The notes: a model not told the origin generated them from the sequence alone. Positions 17,981-27,190 are shown, numbered from the stretch's first letter. The stretch is 64,000 bases of DNA from Endobugula sp047619205 (GCA_047619205.1 JBLHJR010000004.1:1-64000), one strand, 5' to 3'. Made by a program: numbers and translations.

Positions 17981-19519
17981 TTATCGCAGTTTTACATGCT
18001 GTAACCGTACCCCGATGATCAGCAAGCTCAGCAGATAAACCAACAAACCAACAGCACAAACCATCACCATAGTCATAATACGTTCCCATAACAACAGATC
18101 TGACCAGTCGGCAACCACTACCAATGAAGCCAGTAATACCGCTGCCATTGCAGCATTTGCTATCAATAAGCGTAAGAGATAGACCCCCCAACCTTTGATG
18201 GGTTGATAGACACCTGACTGTCGCAAACCACGATAGAGCAAAGCCGCATTAATAAACGCCGATAATGAGGTCGCTAAGGCTAGACCTACATGGCCAATTT
18301 GCCATAAATAATGAAACGGGATCACCAAGGCTATATTGAACAGCATATTAATCCCCATGGCTATAATGCCAATTTTTACTGGTGTTTTCATATCTTGTCG
18401 TGCGAAATAACCCGGTGCCAGTACCTTAATCAGCATAAAGGCCAATAAGCCCAGCGCATAGGCTTTTAAGCTTAAGGATGACATGGCGGTATCACTGGCG
18501 GTGGTTTTCCCATATTCGAAGAGCACGGTTAATATCGGCTGAGAAAGAATCATTAACGCAACGGCAGCCGGTAGTGCAATCAATAAAATCCAGCGCAGCG
18601 CCCAATCCATAGTTTTATTAAATTTTTCTTTATTGTCGCTGGTATGCTGGCGAGATAAGCTAGGCAAAATAACCGTCGCAATGGCGATAGCAAAAGTCCC
18701 TAAGGGTAATTCAACCAAACGGTCAGAATAATATAACCACGACACACTACCCGTGGGTAAAAAGGAAGCCAACACGGTATCTAACATCAAATTAATTTGC
18801 GAGACCGATACGCCGAATATCGCAGGTGCCATTAAGCATAAGACTTTCTTAACGCCGGAGTCCTTGAAGTCTATTTTAGGTGCAGGCAATAAATGAATTT
18901 TCCATAAAAAGGGGATCTGAAAAGCCAGCTGTACACACCCCGCCACCAACACTCCCCAAGCAATAGCAATAACCGGCTGAGCAAAGTAAGGGCTTGCCCA
19001 TACTGCTGCTGAGATCAAACATAGATTGAGTAAGACAGGGGTAAACGCGGGCACAGCAAAGCGGTCATAGCTGTTCAATATTGCGCCGGCAAAACCCGTT
19101 AAGGAAATCAGCAATAGATACGGAAAGGTAATTCTTAACATCTCTTCGGTGAGTGCAAATTTCTCCGGCTGATCCCAAAAGCCGGGAGCGAACACAAAGG
19201 TCACCATCGGTGCGGCTAACACCACCACCAAGGTCAAGCTAAATAGCGTCAATGCCAAGCAGCCACAGACACGATCAATTAAACCACGAATCGCTGCATA
19301 AGAGCCTTTTTGCCTATATTCGGACAATACGGGAACAAATGCCTGTGCAAATGCCCCTTCAGCAAACAAGCGACGTAGAAAATTAGGAATTTTAAAGGCC
19401 ACAAAGAAGGCATCGGCACCCGCATGCGCACCAATAGTGTGCGCAAAAACCACATCGCGAGCCAAACCCAGCACGCGAGACAGCATCGTCATCGAACTGA
19501 CAATTAACCCCGACTGCAT
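17981..19519 (-). CDS. murJ: Lipid II flippase MurJ
   Basis: A polytopic MOP-superfamily protein of about 512 residues with around 14 hydrophobic segments; it flips lipid II across the inner membrane for peptidoglycan synthesis. The N-terminal signature SSMTMLSRVLGLARDVVFA and GADAFFVAFKIPNFLRRLFAEGAF is typical. I placed the start at the ATG 19519, preceded by AAAGGGG, rather than the upstream TTG at 19630 that adds a Pro/Ser-rich leader. It precedes ribF on the same strand. Confidence 0.95.
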   Translation of the reverse strand: MQSGLIVSSMTMLSRVLGLARDVVFAHTIGAHAGADAFFVAFKIPNFLRRLFAEGAFAQAFVPVLSEYRQKGSYAAIRGLIDRVCGCLALTLFSLTLVVVLAAPMVTFVFAPGFWDQPEKFALTEEMLRITFPYLLLISLTGFAGAILNSYDRFAVPAFTPVLLNLCLISAAVWASPYFAQPVIAIAWGVLVAGCVQLAFQIPFLWKIHLLPAPKIDFKDSGVKKVLCLMAPAIFGVSVSQINLMLDTVLASFLPTGSVSWLYYSDRLVELPLGTFAIAIATVILPSLSRQHTSDNKEKFNKTMDWALRWILLIALPAAVALMILSQPILTVLFEYGKTTASDTAMSSLSLKAYALGLLAFMLIKVLAPGYFARQDMKTPVKIGIIAMGINMLFNIALVIPFHYLWQIGHVGLALATSLSAFINAALLYRGLRQSGVYQPIKGWGVYLLRLLIANAAMAAVLLASLVVVADWSDLLLWERIMTMVMVCAVGLLVYLLSLLIIGVRLQHVKLR

Positions 19520-19694
19520 TAGCCCCCTTTTCGGTGCAGGGGGTGATGGAGAGGATAATGGAGAGACTTTATTGGTGGGTAATTCGGTCACTAACGGTGC
19601 ATCCAAGTAGGAAAGGTCATAAAGTAGCAATGCAGAACAATAATATAACCGCGAGTTTACTGGATAAGGCCGGATGACACCATGATTAAGCCTA

Positions 19695-19882
19695 CTAGGA
19701 GCCTATCGGATGTAGGCAGAATCTACTATTGCAGCGGGAAGTCGGTACATTTTCCGCTCATTTTCGTCGCTTAAAGGGCCTACTGTGGGCAAATAAGCTC
19801 ACTATTCGCTTCAAATGATCGAAAAAATGCCCTCGATTGCTCACTGCCTCGCTACGACCCCCTAAGTCCGACAGGCTCCTAG
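19695..19882. mobile_element. MITE-like palindromic element, family A copy 2 (diverged)
   Basis: A 188-base copy with ends CTAGGAGCCTATCGGATGTA and TAAGTCCGACAGGCTCCTAG. The interior keeps CTACTATTGCAG, GCTCATTTTCGTCGC and CTCGCTACGACC, but is longer and more diverged than other copies. A further element end (CTAGGAGGCTGTCGGAG) starts at its right CTAG and degenerates before the next copy at 19981. No gene occurs in 19520-20291. Confidence 0.75.
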
Positions 19883-19980
19883 GAGGCTGTCGGAGATAAC
19901 TTTTTTATAAGACCCTTTAATAAAAAATAGTTCTCCCACATAAAAGTGTGCACAGCTTTTGCATAGTACTTACCACAGTA

Positions 19981-20149
19981 CTAGAAGCCTGTCGGACTTA
20001 ACCGTTCATAAGCGAGGGAAAGCAGGAACTAGCCAGTTTTTGCAGTCGATTAAGGCGAATAGTCGCTCTATTTAACGAAATTGACCATGAAAAATGGCGG
20101 GTTCCTGCTTTTCCGCAGTAGAACAGTGTTAAGTCCGACAGGCTCCTAG
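19981..20149. mobile_element. MITE-like palindromic element, family A copy 3
   Basis: A 169-base copy with ends CTAGAAGCCTGTCGGACTTA and TAAGTCCGACAGGCTCCTAG. The interior holds CAGTCGATTAAGGCGAATAG, CTATTTAACGAAATTGACC and CTTTTCCGCAGTAGAAC, matching copy 1 at 11189 in reverse orientation. It stands about 140 bases before the glycerate-kinase operon and could influence its expression. Confidence 0.8.
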
Positions 20150-20291
20150 TATCGAATAATCACAGGTGAGCGAAGCAATACAACGTTATTTTTTACAACC
20201 ATCTCTTAGCCCCATATGATGACGACTTTTAGCCGTACAAACAGAGAGATGAATAATCAATTGATCGCCATCAATAGAGTAAGAGCACACC

Positions 20292-21191
20292 ATGGATAAA
20301 GTCACCTTGCTGCTAGAGGATTTCTGCCGACAACACCAACTGCCAAACCATTATCCAGCAATGGCAAAGCAATGGTTTGTGCCGCTGGCCAGGCAGATTG
20401 CCGCAATGTCTGCCATACAGAATACTGGAATCGCGCTAGTGGGCATCAATGGCTGCCAAGGTAGCGGTAAATCCACCTTAGCGGCATTACTTAAAGATTG
20501 CCTGTATGCCCTCCATAAAAAGAACGCACTAATCTTATCCATTGATGATTTTTATTTAACCCGGCAAGCAAGATATCATCTTGCACAAAAAACACACCCT
20601 CTATTTATCACTCGCGGGGTGCCCGGCACCCACGATATCGCACTACTTTCTAAGTGCATTCAACAATTACAGCGCCAACAATATCCCGTTGACATCCCTC
20701 GTTTCGATAAAGCCGCAGATGATCGTCTCGCCAAAGAGCAATGGGATACCGTCACCGATGCCATTGATATTATTTTGTTAGAAGGCTGGTGTGTGGGCTC
20801 ACCAGCACAACCAGTGCAGGCATTACTCGACCCCATTAACCCACTAGAAGACAAAGAAGATAGCGAACGACGATGGCGGAACACTAGCAATCAATTACTC
20901 GCTAACGATTACCAGCAATTATTCCATACACTAGACACACTGATCATGCTCAAAGCACCTAGCTTCGACTGCGTTTTTCAGTGGCGTAAAACCCAAGAAG
21001 ATAAACTGCAACGAAGCACGAAAAATGCGCAAAGCCAGAATAGCCTGATGGACGACAATAGCTTAATACGCTTTATTCAGCACTATCAGCGCATTACCGA
21101 ACACACCCTAGCCACACTCCCACAATCAGCTGATATTGTGTTTGCGTTAAACCACCAACAGCAAGTGATACAACGACAAGATAATCTATGA
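20292..21191 (+). CDS. D-glycerate kinase-like P-loop kinase (GLYK/YggC-type)
   Basis: A 299-residue P-loop kinase related to plant and yeast glycerate 3-kinase and to uridine kinase/PanK-like proteins. Walker A is GCQGSGKST (54-62); SIDDFYLT (83-90) and TRGVPGTHD (108-115) are diagnostic of the GLYK group, and LLEGWCVG follows. It would phosphorylate D-glycerate with ATP, giving 3-phosphoglycerate. It is the first gene of a four-gene operon: its stop overlaps the next start (ATGATG). The neighbours make and split a glycerate glycoside, so the assignment agrees with context. The exact product (2- or 3-phosphoglycerate) is inferred. Confidence 0.82.
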   Translation: MDKVTLLLEDFCRQHQLPNHYPAMAKQWFVPLARQIAAMSAIQNTGIALVGINGCQGSGKSTLAALLKDCLYALHKKNALILSIDDFYLTRQARYHLAQKTHPLFITRGVPGTHDIALLSKCIQQLQRQQYPVDIPRFDKAADDRLAKEQWDTVTDAIDIILLEGWCVGSPAQPVQALLDPINPLEDKEDSERRWRNTSNQLLANDYQQLFHTLDTLIMLKAPSFDCVFQWRKTQEDKLQRSTKNAQSQNSLMDDNSLIRFIQHYQRITEHTLATLPQSADIVFALNHQQQVIQRQDNL

Positions 21192-22153
21192 TGTACTCTA
21201 ACCGCCCAGCTAACACCCTATCGAATAATGCACGCAGTATCGACGATACACAGTATGTAATTTTTAGTGATCTAGATGGCACGCTATTAGACCATGACAG
21301 TTACTGTTTTGATGCTGCACTCCCTGCTCTAAGCGACTTAGAAAAACATCAAATCCCGGTGATCATTAATAGCAGTAAAACAGCTGCAGAAATTAGTGCA
21401 CTACGTCAAAAAATCAACATCCAACATCCCTTTATTGTTGAAAATGGTTCTGCTATTTTCATCCCTAAAGATTATCCCATGCAGATATTCAACGAAAAAA
21501 GTCATGGCGAGCATAACGACAGTGACGATGAGCGTTATGATGTGAACTGCGACGATAACGACAATGAAAGCCGCAATGAGAACACCGAAAAATTTAACAG
21601 CATAATATTAGGCGAGACCCGCAAAAAAATACTGAACATTATTAATAGCATTGTCAGCAAGCAGCATTTTAATTTCACACAATATCAACGATACAGTTAT
21701 GAAGATATCGCCAAAATGACGGGATTAACTCTAGAAGAAGCCGCACAATCGGCTCAACGCCACTACACCGAACCCTTACAATGGCTCGACAATGGGGCCA
21801 ACAAACGTTTATTCCAACAACAGATAGAAGCACAAGGTTTACATATTCTTCAAGGCGGCCGCTTTATGCACGTCATGGGACTAACGGATAAAGGCAAAGC
21901 GAGTAGCGTGTTAGCTGAAGGCTATCAAAAACATTATAAAAAACCCATTACCACCGTCGCCCTAGGGGACAGCCACAACGATATTGCCATGCTGAAAGCA
22001 GCTGACATTGCCATTGTGATTCGCTCAGCCCATTACCCAGCACCCATTTTCGAACACCCAAACAAGATGATTAGTCATGCCTATGGCCCCGAGGGCTGGC
22101 ATGAATGTATACAGGCACTACTGTTTAAGCCATCCATTATTCATCCGCGATAA
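21188..22153 (+). CDS. Glucosyl/mannosyl-3-phosphoglycerate phosphatase (HAD family)
   Basis: A 321-residue HAD hydrolase of the mannosyl-3-phosphoglycerate phosphatase type. Motif I is FSDLDGTLLD with nucleophile D28 and D30, motif II NSSKT (61-65) and motif IV GDSHNDIAML (260-269). It should remove the phosphate from glucosyl-3-phosphoglycerate to give glucosylglycerate. An unusual low-complexity acidic/Asn insert occupies residues 104-136, within the cap-domain region. The start overlaps the kinase stop and the synthase follows 20 bases later. Glucosyl rather than mannosyl specificity is inferred from the GT81-like synthase next door. Confidence 0.83.
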   Translation: MMYSNRPANTLSNNARSIDDTQYVIFSDLDGTLLDHDSYCFDAALPALSDLEKHQIPVIINSSKTAAEISALRQKINIQHPFIVENGSAIFIPKDYPMQIFNEKSHGEHNDSDDERYDVNCDDNDNESRNENTEKFNSIILGETRKKILNIINSIVSKQHFNFTQYQRYSYEDIAKMTGLTLEEAAQSAQRHYTEPLQWLDNGANKRLFQQQIEAQGLHILQGGRFMHVMGLTDKGKASSVLAEGYQKHYKKPITTVALGDSHNDIAMLKAADIAIVIRSAHYPAPIFEHPNKMISHAYGPEGWHECIQALLFKPSIIHPR

Positions 22154-22173
22154 GTAACTAATAGGCAACTAAT

Positions 22174-23424
22174 ATGAGTGACTTTTACCAAAATGGAATT
22201 ATCACCACCCTGCACGATTTAGCTGGCAGAAAAATTGATGATTTAGAATATGAGCTACACTGTTTTTCTAAAATACGCCCCATGTCATTATTACTGCCTT
22301 CGCTTTATTCCGAACTACAAACGGAAGCTCTACCTAACATTGTCAATGAGCTCAAAAAAGTCAGTTACCTTAAGGAAATTGTCATTGGCTTGGATCGCGC
22401 AAATAAAGAGGAGTTTAGACATGCGGTTAAATTTTTTGGCGAATTACCCCAGCACCATAGAATTTTATGGAATGATGGGCCACGGCTATTAGCTATCGAT
22501 AAAATGCTAAAAGAAAAAGGCCTAGCGCCGCAACAGATGGGCAAAGGCCGTAATGTATGGTATTGCCTAGGTTATATTTACGCCTCAGGAAAAAGCGAAT
22601 CCATTGCCCTACATGATTGCGATATTACCACCTATGATCGTCGGCTGTTAGCACGTTTAATTTATCCTGTGGCCAACCCTAATTTTAACTATGAGTTTTG
22701 TAAGGGCTATTATGCACGTACCGCCAATGGCAATATGAATGGTAGGGTTTGCCGATTATTAGTCACGCCATTAATTCGTGCGTTAAAACGCGTGGTTAAC
22801 CCAACAGGGAAAAGTACAGACTATTTAGATTATATGGATAGTTATCGTTATTCATTGGCGGGTGAATTTTCTTTTCGGCGTGATGTCATTAGCGACTTAC
22901 GTATCCCTAGTGATTGGGGTCTGGAAATAGGCACACTGTCTGAGGTACACCGCAACTACGCCAATAATCGTTTGTGCCAAGTAGATATTTCTGACAACTA
23001 TGATCATAAACATCAAAACCTGTCTCTAGACAACCAAGAGGCTGGACTCTCTAAAATGTCGATTGATATCTCTAAAGCTTTTTTTCGCAAATTGGCAACC
23101 CAAGGAGAAGTTTTTTCTACAGAAAAGTTTCGCACTATTAAGGCGACTTACTTTAGAATCGCTTTAGATTTTATCGAAACCTACAAAAATGATGCCATCA
23201 TCAACGGCTTACAACTGGATGTGCACACAGAAGAATTAGCCGTAGAAATGTTTTCAAAAAATCTAATGCAAGCAGGCCAAGAATTTTTAGACAAACCCAT
23301 GGAAAACCCTTTTATCCCCAGCTGGAATCGTGTAGTTAGTGCCGTACCCGATATCTTTGACCAACTCAAAAATGCCGTAGAAGAAGATTTTAAAGAGTAT
23401 TCAGAAAATCTAGAGGGAAATTAG
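22174..23424 (+). CDS. Glucosyl-3-phosphoglycerate synthase-like glycosyltransferase (GT81 type)
   Basis: A 416-residue GT-A glycosyltransferase resembling bacterial GpgS, which joins glucose from NDP-glucose to 3-phosphoglycerate. The metal/nucleotide-binding motif is HDCD (147-150, the DxD). Upstream are MSLLLPSLYSEL and EIVIGLDRA of the first Rossmann half, then MGKGRNVWYCLGY and, later, EFSFRRDVISDLRIPSDWGLEIGTL, which is characteristic of this family. No membrane segment is present, so it is cytosolic. It sits between the phosphatase and the phosphorylase in one operon, only five bases from the latter. Donor (ADP-, GDP- or UDP-glucose) cannot be told. Confidence 0.82.
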   Translation: MSDFYQNGIITTLHDLAGRKIDDLEYELHCFSKIRPMSLLLPSLYSELQTEALPNIVNELKKVSYLKEIVIGLDRANKEEFRHAVKFFGELPQHHRILWNDGPRLLAIDKMLKEKGLAPQQMGKGRNVWYCLGYIYASGKSESIALHDCDITTYDRRLLARLIYPVANPNFNYEFCKGYYARTANGNMNGRVCRLLVTPLIRALKRVVNPTGKSTDYLDYMDSYRYSLAGEFSFRRDVISDLRIPSDWGLEIGTLSEVHRNYANNRLCQVDISDNYDHKHQNLSLDNQEAGLSKMSIDISKAFFRKLATQGEVFSTEKFRTIKATYFRIALDFIETYKNDAIINGLQLDVHTEELAVEMFSKNLMQAGQEFLDKPMENPFIPSWNRVVSAVPDIFDQLKNAVEEDFKEYSENLEGN

Positions 23425-23429
23425 GCCGC

Positions 23430-25178
23430 ATGATGATAACGGATATTTTATTACAATTACAGCAACGTATTATTAACCACCTTGATGCTATTTATACTGA
23501 TCTTTCTCAGCCTAAAAAAGAGCAACTCAGCCAACGCTTAATTGCGCTTATGCGTTTAGATGAGCATTGCTTCACCCCAAAAATGCATCACAACCATTGG
23601 AACGAAAAAGACATTGGGGTGATTACCTATGGCAACTCCATTGTTCGTGATGGCGAGAAGCCGTTAAAAACACTGTACCAATTTCTACATCAACATCTTC
23701 ACGACACGGTCAACACTGTGCATATACTGCCCTTTTTTCCCTATTGTGCCGATGATGGCTTTTCGGTGATTGATTATACCGAAGTCAATAGTGAACTCGG
23801 TCAATGGCAGGATATAGAACTGATCAGCCGTGACTTTCGCTTGATGTCCGACCTTGTCATCAATCACTGTTCCAAGGAAAACCAGTGGTTTAAGAACTTT
23901 ATTGAACAGAAAAATCCGGGTAAAGACTATTTTTTTACTGCTGCACCAGATGACAATCTAAGCCAAGTGATACGCCCCAGAACCACACCATTATTAAGGC
24001 AAACTGCCACCAAAGCAGGCACTCAATATGTCTGGTGTACGTTTAGCCATGACCAAGTGGACATGGACTTTTCAAATACCGCTGTACTGTGTGAGTTTGT
24101 CAATATTATTCGCCTATACCTTGATAAAGGCGTACGTATTTTTCGCCTTGATGCCGTTGCTTTTTTATGGAAAGACATTACTAATGAATCTATTAACTTA
24201 CCGCAAACACATGAGATCGTCCGCTTACTACGCACACTAATCGAACATGCTCAACTAGACGCACTGATCATCACAGAAACCAACATTCCCAATCGTGAAA
24301 ACTTAGCGTATTTTGGCAATGCCAATGAAGCTCATGCGATTTATAATTTTTCTTTACCGCCGCTGCTGGTTCACACCTTAGTGAGCAGTAGTTGCTGCCA
24401 TTTAAAAAACTGGATGATGAGTATGCCACCAGCACAAAATGGCACCTGTTATTTTAATTTTATTGCCTCTCACGATGGTATTGGGTTACGCCCCGTTGAA
24501 GGCTTATTAGAGGAGAAGGAAATAGAAGAGTTTGCCGCTACCATGGCTAATTTTGGCGGCACAGTATCCTGGCGTGCGCTAGACAATGGGGTGAACAAAC
24601 CTTATGAAATTAATATCACTTTATTTGATGCGCTGGCAGGCACAACGAAAGGAAAAGACGAATGGCAAATGGCACGCTTCGTTAATGCTCATGCCATCAT
24701 GTTGGCTCTCGAAGGTATTCCCGCATTATATATTCATAGCTTTTTAGGCACAGAAAATGATTATGCCAAAGTCAATCAAACCGGTCACGCTCGTTCGATT
24801 AACCGACATCATTGGCAAGCAGACAAATTAGAAGAACAACTTGAAGACAAGAACAACAAACACAGACAGCTTTTAGACAAACTAAAAGCGCTAATTCACA
24901 TTCGCAAACAACAGGCCGCCTTTCACCCTAATGCCACTCAATTTACCCTGCATATCAATGATCAGGTGTTTGCCTTTTGGCGACAAAGCATGGATCGCCG
25001 TCAAAGTATATTTTGCCTCAATAATATCAGCCCCAAGCCACAATCGATTTCCCTCGCCAGCATTAACCTAGTTTCTACCGATCACTGGAGAGACTTAATC
25101 AGCGCTAGCACCCTCGAATCTAGCCAAGAAGAATTGACCATAGCGCCTTATCAGACATTGTGGTTAAGTAATACATAA
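23430..25178 (+). CDS. GH13_18 sugar phosphorylase, probably glucosylglycerate phosphorylase
   Basis: A 582-residue alpha-amylase-superfamily protein of the sucrose phosphorylase branch. Visible are VHILPFFPYCADDGFSVIDY (97-116), nucleophile D241 in FRLDAVAF, acid/base E283 in ITETNIP and stabiliser D349 in ASHDGIGLRP. It is longer than sucrose phosphorylases (about 500) and close to glucosylglycerate phosphorylases. Its place after a synthase and phosphatase for glucosylglycerate, and with a glycerate kinase, points to phosphorolysis of glucosylglycerate to glucose-1-phosphate plus glycerate. Sucrose or glucosylglycerol as substrate cannot be excluded from sequence alone. Confidence 0.8.
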   Translation: MMITDILLQLQQRIINHLDAIYTDLSQPKKEQLSQRLIALMRLDEHCFTPKMHHNHWNEKDIGVITYGNSIVRDGEKPLKTLYQFLHQHLHDTVNTVHILPFFPYCADDGFSVIDYTEVNSELGQWQDIELISRDFRLMSDLVINHCSKENQWFKNFIEQKNPGKDYFFTAAPDDNLSQVIRPRTTPLLRQTATKAGTQYVWCTFSHDQVDMDFSNTAVLCEFVNIIRLYLDKGVRIFRLDAVAFLWKDITNESINLPQTHEIVRLLRTLIEHAQLDALIITETNIPNRENLAYFGNANEAHAIYNFSLPPLLVHTLVSSSCCHLKNWMMSMPPAQNGTCYFNFIASHDGIGLRPVEGLLEEKEIEEFAATMANFGGTVSWRALDNGVNKPYEINITLFDALAGTTKGKDEWQMARFVNAHAIMLALEGIPALYIHSFLGTENDYAKVNQTGHARSINRHHWQADKLEEQLEDKNNKHRQLLDKLKALIHIRKQQAAFHPNATQFTLHINDQVFAFWRQSMDRRQSIFCLNNISPKPQSISLASINLVSTDHWRDLISASTLESSQEELTIAPYQTLWLSNT

Positions 25179-25195
25179 GGCACTGCTGATCAAGT

Positions 25196-25326
25196 TACTA
25201 GCAGGGTGCTTGAAAAGAATACACTCCGTTTCAGGCCATCTGAGGCATGTATGCCGAAGCTGAGTGTATAGGGACATATTCACAGCGCGCCTGAAATGGA
25301 GTGTATTCTTTTCAAGTGACCCGGTA
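25196..25326. repeat. Palindromic repeat, family E copy 2 (inverted relative to 13109)
   Basis: A 131-base element almost identical to the reverse complement of 13109-13239, with ends GCAGGGTGCTTGAAAAGAAT and TTCTTTTCAAGTGACCCGG. It begins 17 bases after the phosphorylase stop. As RNA the inverted ends could act as a strong hairpin at the end of the glucosylglycerate operon. Confidence 0.85.
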
Positions 25327-25377
25327 ATATCCCGATCATTCTAGTGCTCAGCTAAGCGTTTACCCTGAAACCCAATA

Positions 25378-26763
25378 TCAATTGAGCTCCTCGAACTTGG
25401 CCGCCATAGTGGGGTTGCGCCGTGTTAGTTTCTTGATGGTTACGTCCTGTGACTTGTCATTGGCAAGACGCAAGTTACGGTCCGTACTTTGCAAAGCGTC
25501 CTTGGTTTTCTGCAAGTGGTCGATCGACTTATCAATTTCATTGATTGCTGTTTGAAACTTCTTCGAGGCAAGGTCATAGTTCTTCGCGAATGCGGTCTTA
25601 AATGTATCGAGGTCATCTTCGAAATGAGTTATATCGACACTTTGCGCTTTAACCAGCGCGAGCTCTTTCTTGTATTCAAGCGACTTCATCGCCGCGTTAC
25701 GCAGTAACGTAATGATAGGAATAAAGAACTGCGGCCGCACGATGTACATTTTGGGGTAGCGGTGAAACACGTCGACAATGCCCGTATTGTAGAGTTCGCT
25801 GTCGGGCTCTAGTAAAGATACCAGCACGGCATACTCGCAGCGCTTTTCTGTGCGATCTTTATCGAGCTCCTTTAAAAAGTCTTCGTTCTTTTTCTTAGTG
25901 GCCGTGGTGTCGATCTCGTTTTTCATTTCAAACATGATCGATACAATCTCCGTGCCCACCTCGTCCGCGTCGCGAAAAATATAGTCGCCCTTACTGCCAG
26001 CCTGTGCATCATTATCTTTTTCAAAATAAGCCCGTGGAAACGCGGTGGCTCGAAGGCGATTAAACTCGGTATCACAGTGCAGTTCGAGGGTTTCGCCCAC
26101 CATTTTGGTCGACAGGCGAGCCTTCATATCGCGGAGGCGCTCAATCGCCTCGTCGCGATCCTTAATCTGTGTCTCGTACTTGTCCTTTAGCGAGGTCTCA
26201 GCCAATTGTTTTTCAAGCTCTGCTTGATTAAGGCCGTTCTTCAATGCGTCGCGTTCTTTCTCAACTACACTCACTGCGCTAGTGATAGCGACCTTTTGCT
26301 CAAGCTGAGTAGCGTCGAGCTTGGCCTGTAAAGTGTGGATTTCTTTATCTTTTGTTGTGGCCGTCTCCTGTAGTGCCTGGGCAAGCTGCGCAGCGGCCAG
26401 TAAGGCAGCGGCGTGCTGATCGCGCTTTGTCTGCTCAAGCTCGCTAGCCAGAGCATCCCGCTGTTTTTCAACTTCGCCCCGCGCCTCAGACACCGCGAGT
26501 TGCTGCGTGACTTCACGGGCGTCTAATTGGGCTTTTAACGCTTGAATTTCAGTCTCTTTGGCTGTGGCCGTCTTTTGCATTGCGCTACCGACTTCACTCT
26601 TCGCTAGCTCTACCGCATTCAGTTTATCCTTCTCCGCTAATGCAAGCCGCTCGTGTAACTGCTGGTCAAACTCACTGTCACGCACCTGCTTGAGAATATC
26701 TGCATACCCCGCTTCGTCGACTTTGAAGGCTTTATCGCAATGTGGGCAGATAATCTCGTGCAT
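25378..26763 (-). CDS. DUF2130 coiled-coil protein with N-terminal zinc-ribbon-like motif
   Basis: A 461-residue protein of the DUF2130 family, function not established. The start has a CPHC motif (C6, C9; IICPHCDKAF). Residues about 20-215 are heptad-rich coiled coil with Ala/Glu/Lys/Gln repeats (ATAKETEIQALKAQLDA and later ATTKDKEIHTLQAKLDA look like internal duplication). The conserved globular part, about 215-390, contains GETLELHCDTEFNR, GSKGDYIFRD and MFEMKNEID, followed by YAVLVSLLE. A second short coil ends the protein. Some authors relate this fold to nucleases (the GDYI...E.K pattern resembles PD-(D/E)xK); that is inference. Wobble positions look richer in G and C than in neighbouring genes, suggesting transfer. 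Confidence 0.85.
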   Translation of the reverse strand: MHEIICPHCDKAFKVDEAGYADILKQVRDSEFDQQLHERLALAEKDKLNAVELAKSEVGSAMQKTATAKETEIQALKAQLDAREVTQQLAVSEARGEVEKQRDALASELEQTKRDQHAAALLAAAQLAQALQETATTKDKEIHTLQAKLDATQLEQKVAITSAVSVVEKERDALKNGLNQAELEKQLAETSLKDKYETQIKDRDEAIERLRDMKARLSTKMVGETLELHCDTEFNRLRATAFPRAYFEKDNDAQAGSKGDYIFRDADEVGTEIVSIMFEMKNEIDTTATKKKNEDFLKELDKDRTEKRCEYAVLVSLLEPDSELYNTGIVDVFHRYPKMYIVRPQFFIPIITLLRNAAMKSLEYKKELALVKAQSVDITHFEDDLDTFKTAFAKNYDLASKKFQTAINEIDKSIDHLQKTKDALQSTDRNLRLANDKSQDVTIKKLTRRNPTMAAKFEELN

Positions 26764-26816
26764 ATTTTATACTCTTTTTTTGGCTGGCGTCTATTTTAGC
26801 ACTTTGCTAAAGTGAA

Positions 26817-27122
26817 TTAGAATCTATGATTGTCGCTTACATTCAAATTATTTATTTTCGTTTTGCCGAGAGCCTTCAACAGGCTATTTCGGCAACACCT
26901 TAAGACGGGATAAAAGAGACGGGATAGCGTTGTAGATTTAAACAAGTAATAATTGATGCGATTAAAAACCCCCGACCGGCTACTCATTAGCGCCAAAGCA
27001 TGTACAGCATCCGTCCCATAATAGAGTCGACCGTCCATTTTAAGCACCATGCCTTGATCAATATCCAAGCCTACATCTGTCACTTCTTGCAATACCTCGC
27101 TCTGCTCACGCGCATCAATCAA
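26817..27122 (-). pseudogene. DCC-family thiol-disulfide oxidoreductase, N-terminally truncated
   Basis: The 101 residues match the C-terminal three quarters of DCC1-like proteins (VDAREQSEV, IDQGMVLKMDGRLYYG, AVHALALMSS, NRINYYLFKS, LFYPVLRCCRNSLL). Full-length members begin with a DGDCPFC-type active site some 25-30 residues earlier. Here an in-frame stop (TAA) lies two codons before the first Met and the upstream sequence is tandem repeat, so the redox motif is missing. It is therefore probably a remnant. Family identity is recognised from memory of the pattern. Confidence 0.7.
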
Positions 27123-27152
27123 CTTAAGCTAACCGACACTTTCACGTATTCT

Positions 27153-27190
27153 AACGATTTGGCGATTTGACGATTTGACGATTTGACGAT
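27153..27190. repeat. GATTTGAC tandem repeat upstream of the truncated DCC gene
   Basis: An eight-base unit (GATTTGAC) is repeated three to four times, the last copies perfect, beginning after AACGATTTGG. It lies where the missing 5' end of the DCC-family gene should be. Confidence 0.75.

Noticed and set aside
26558..26815. Plus-strand frame antisense to the DUF2130 gene
   Set aside because: Opposite a well-supported coiled-coil gene; its Ser/Ala-rich translation reflects the complementary codons.
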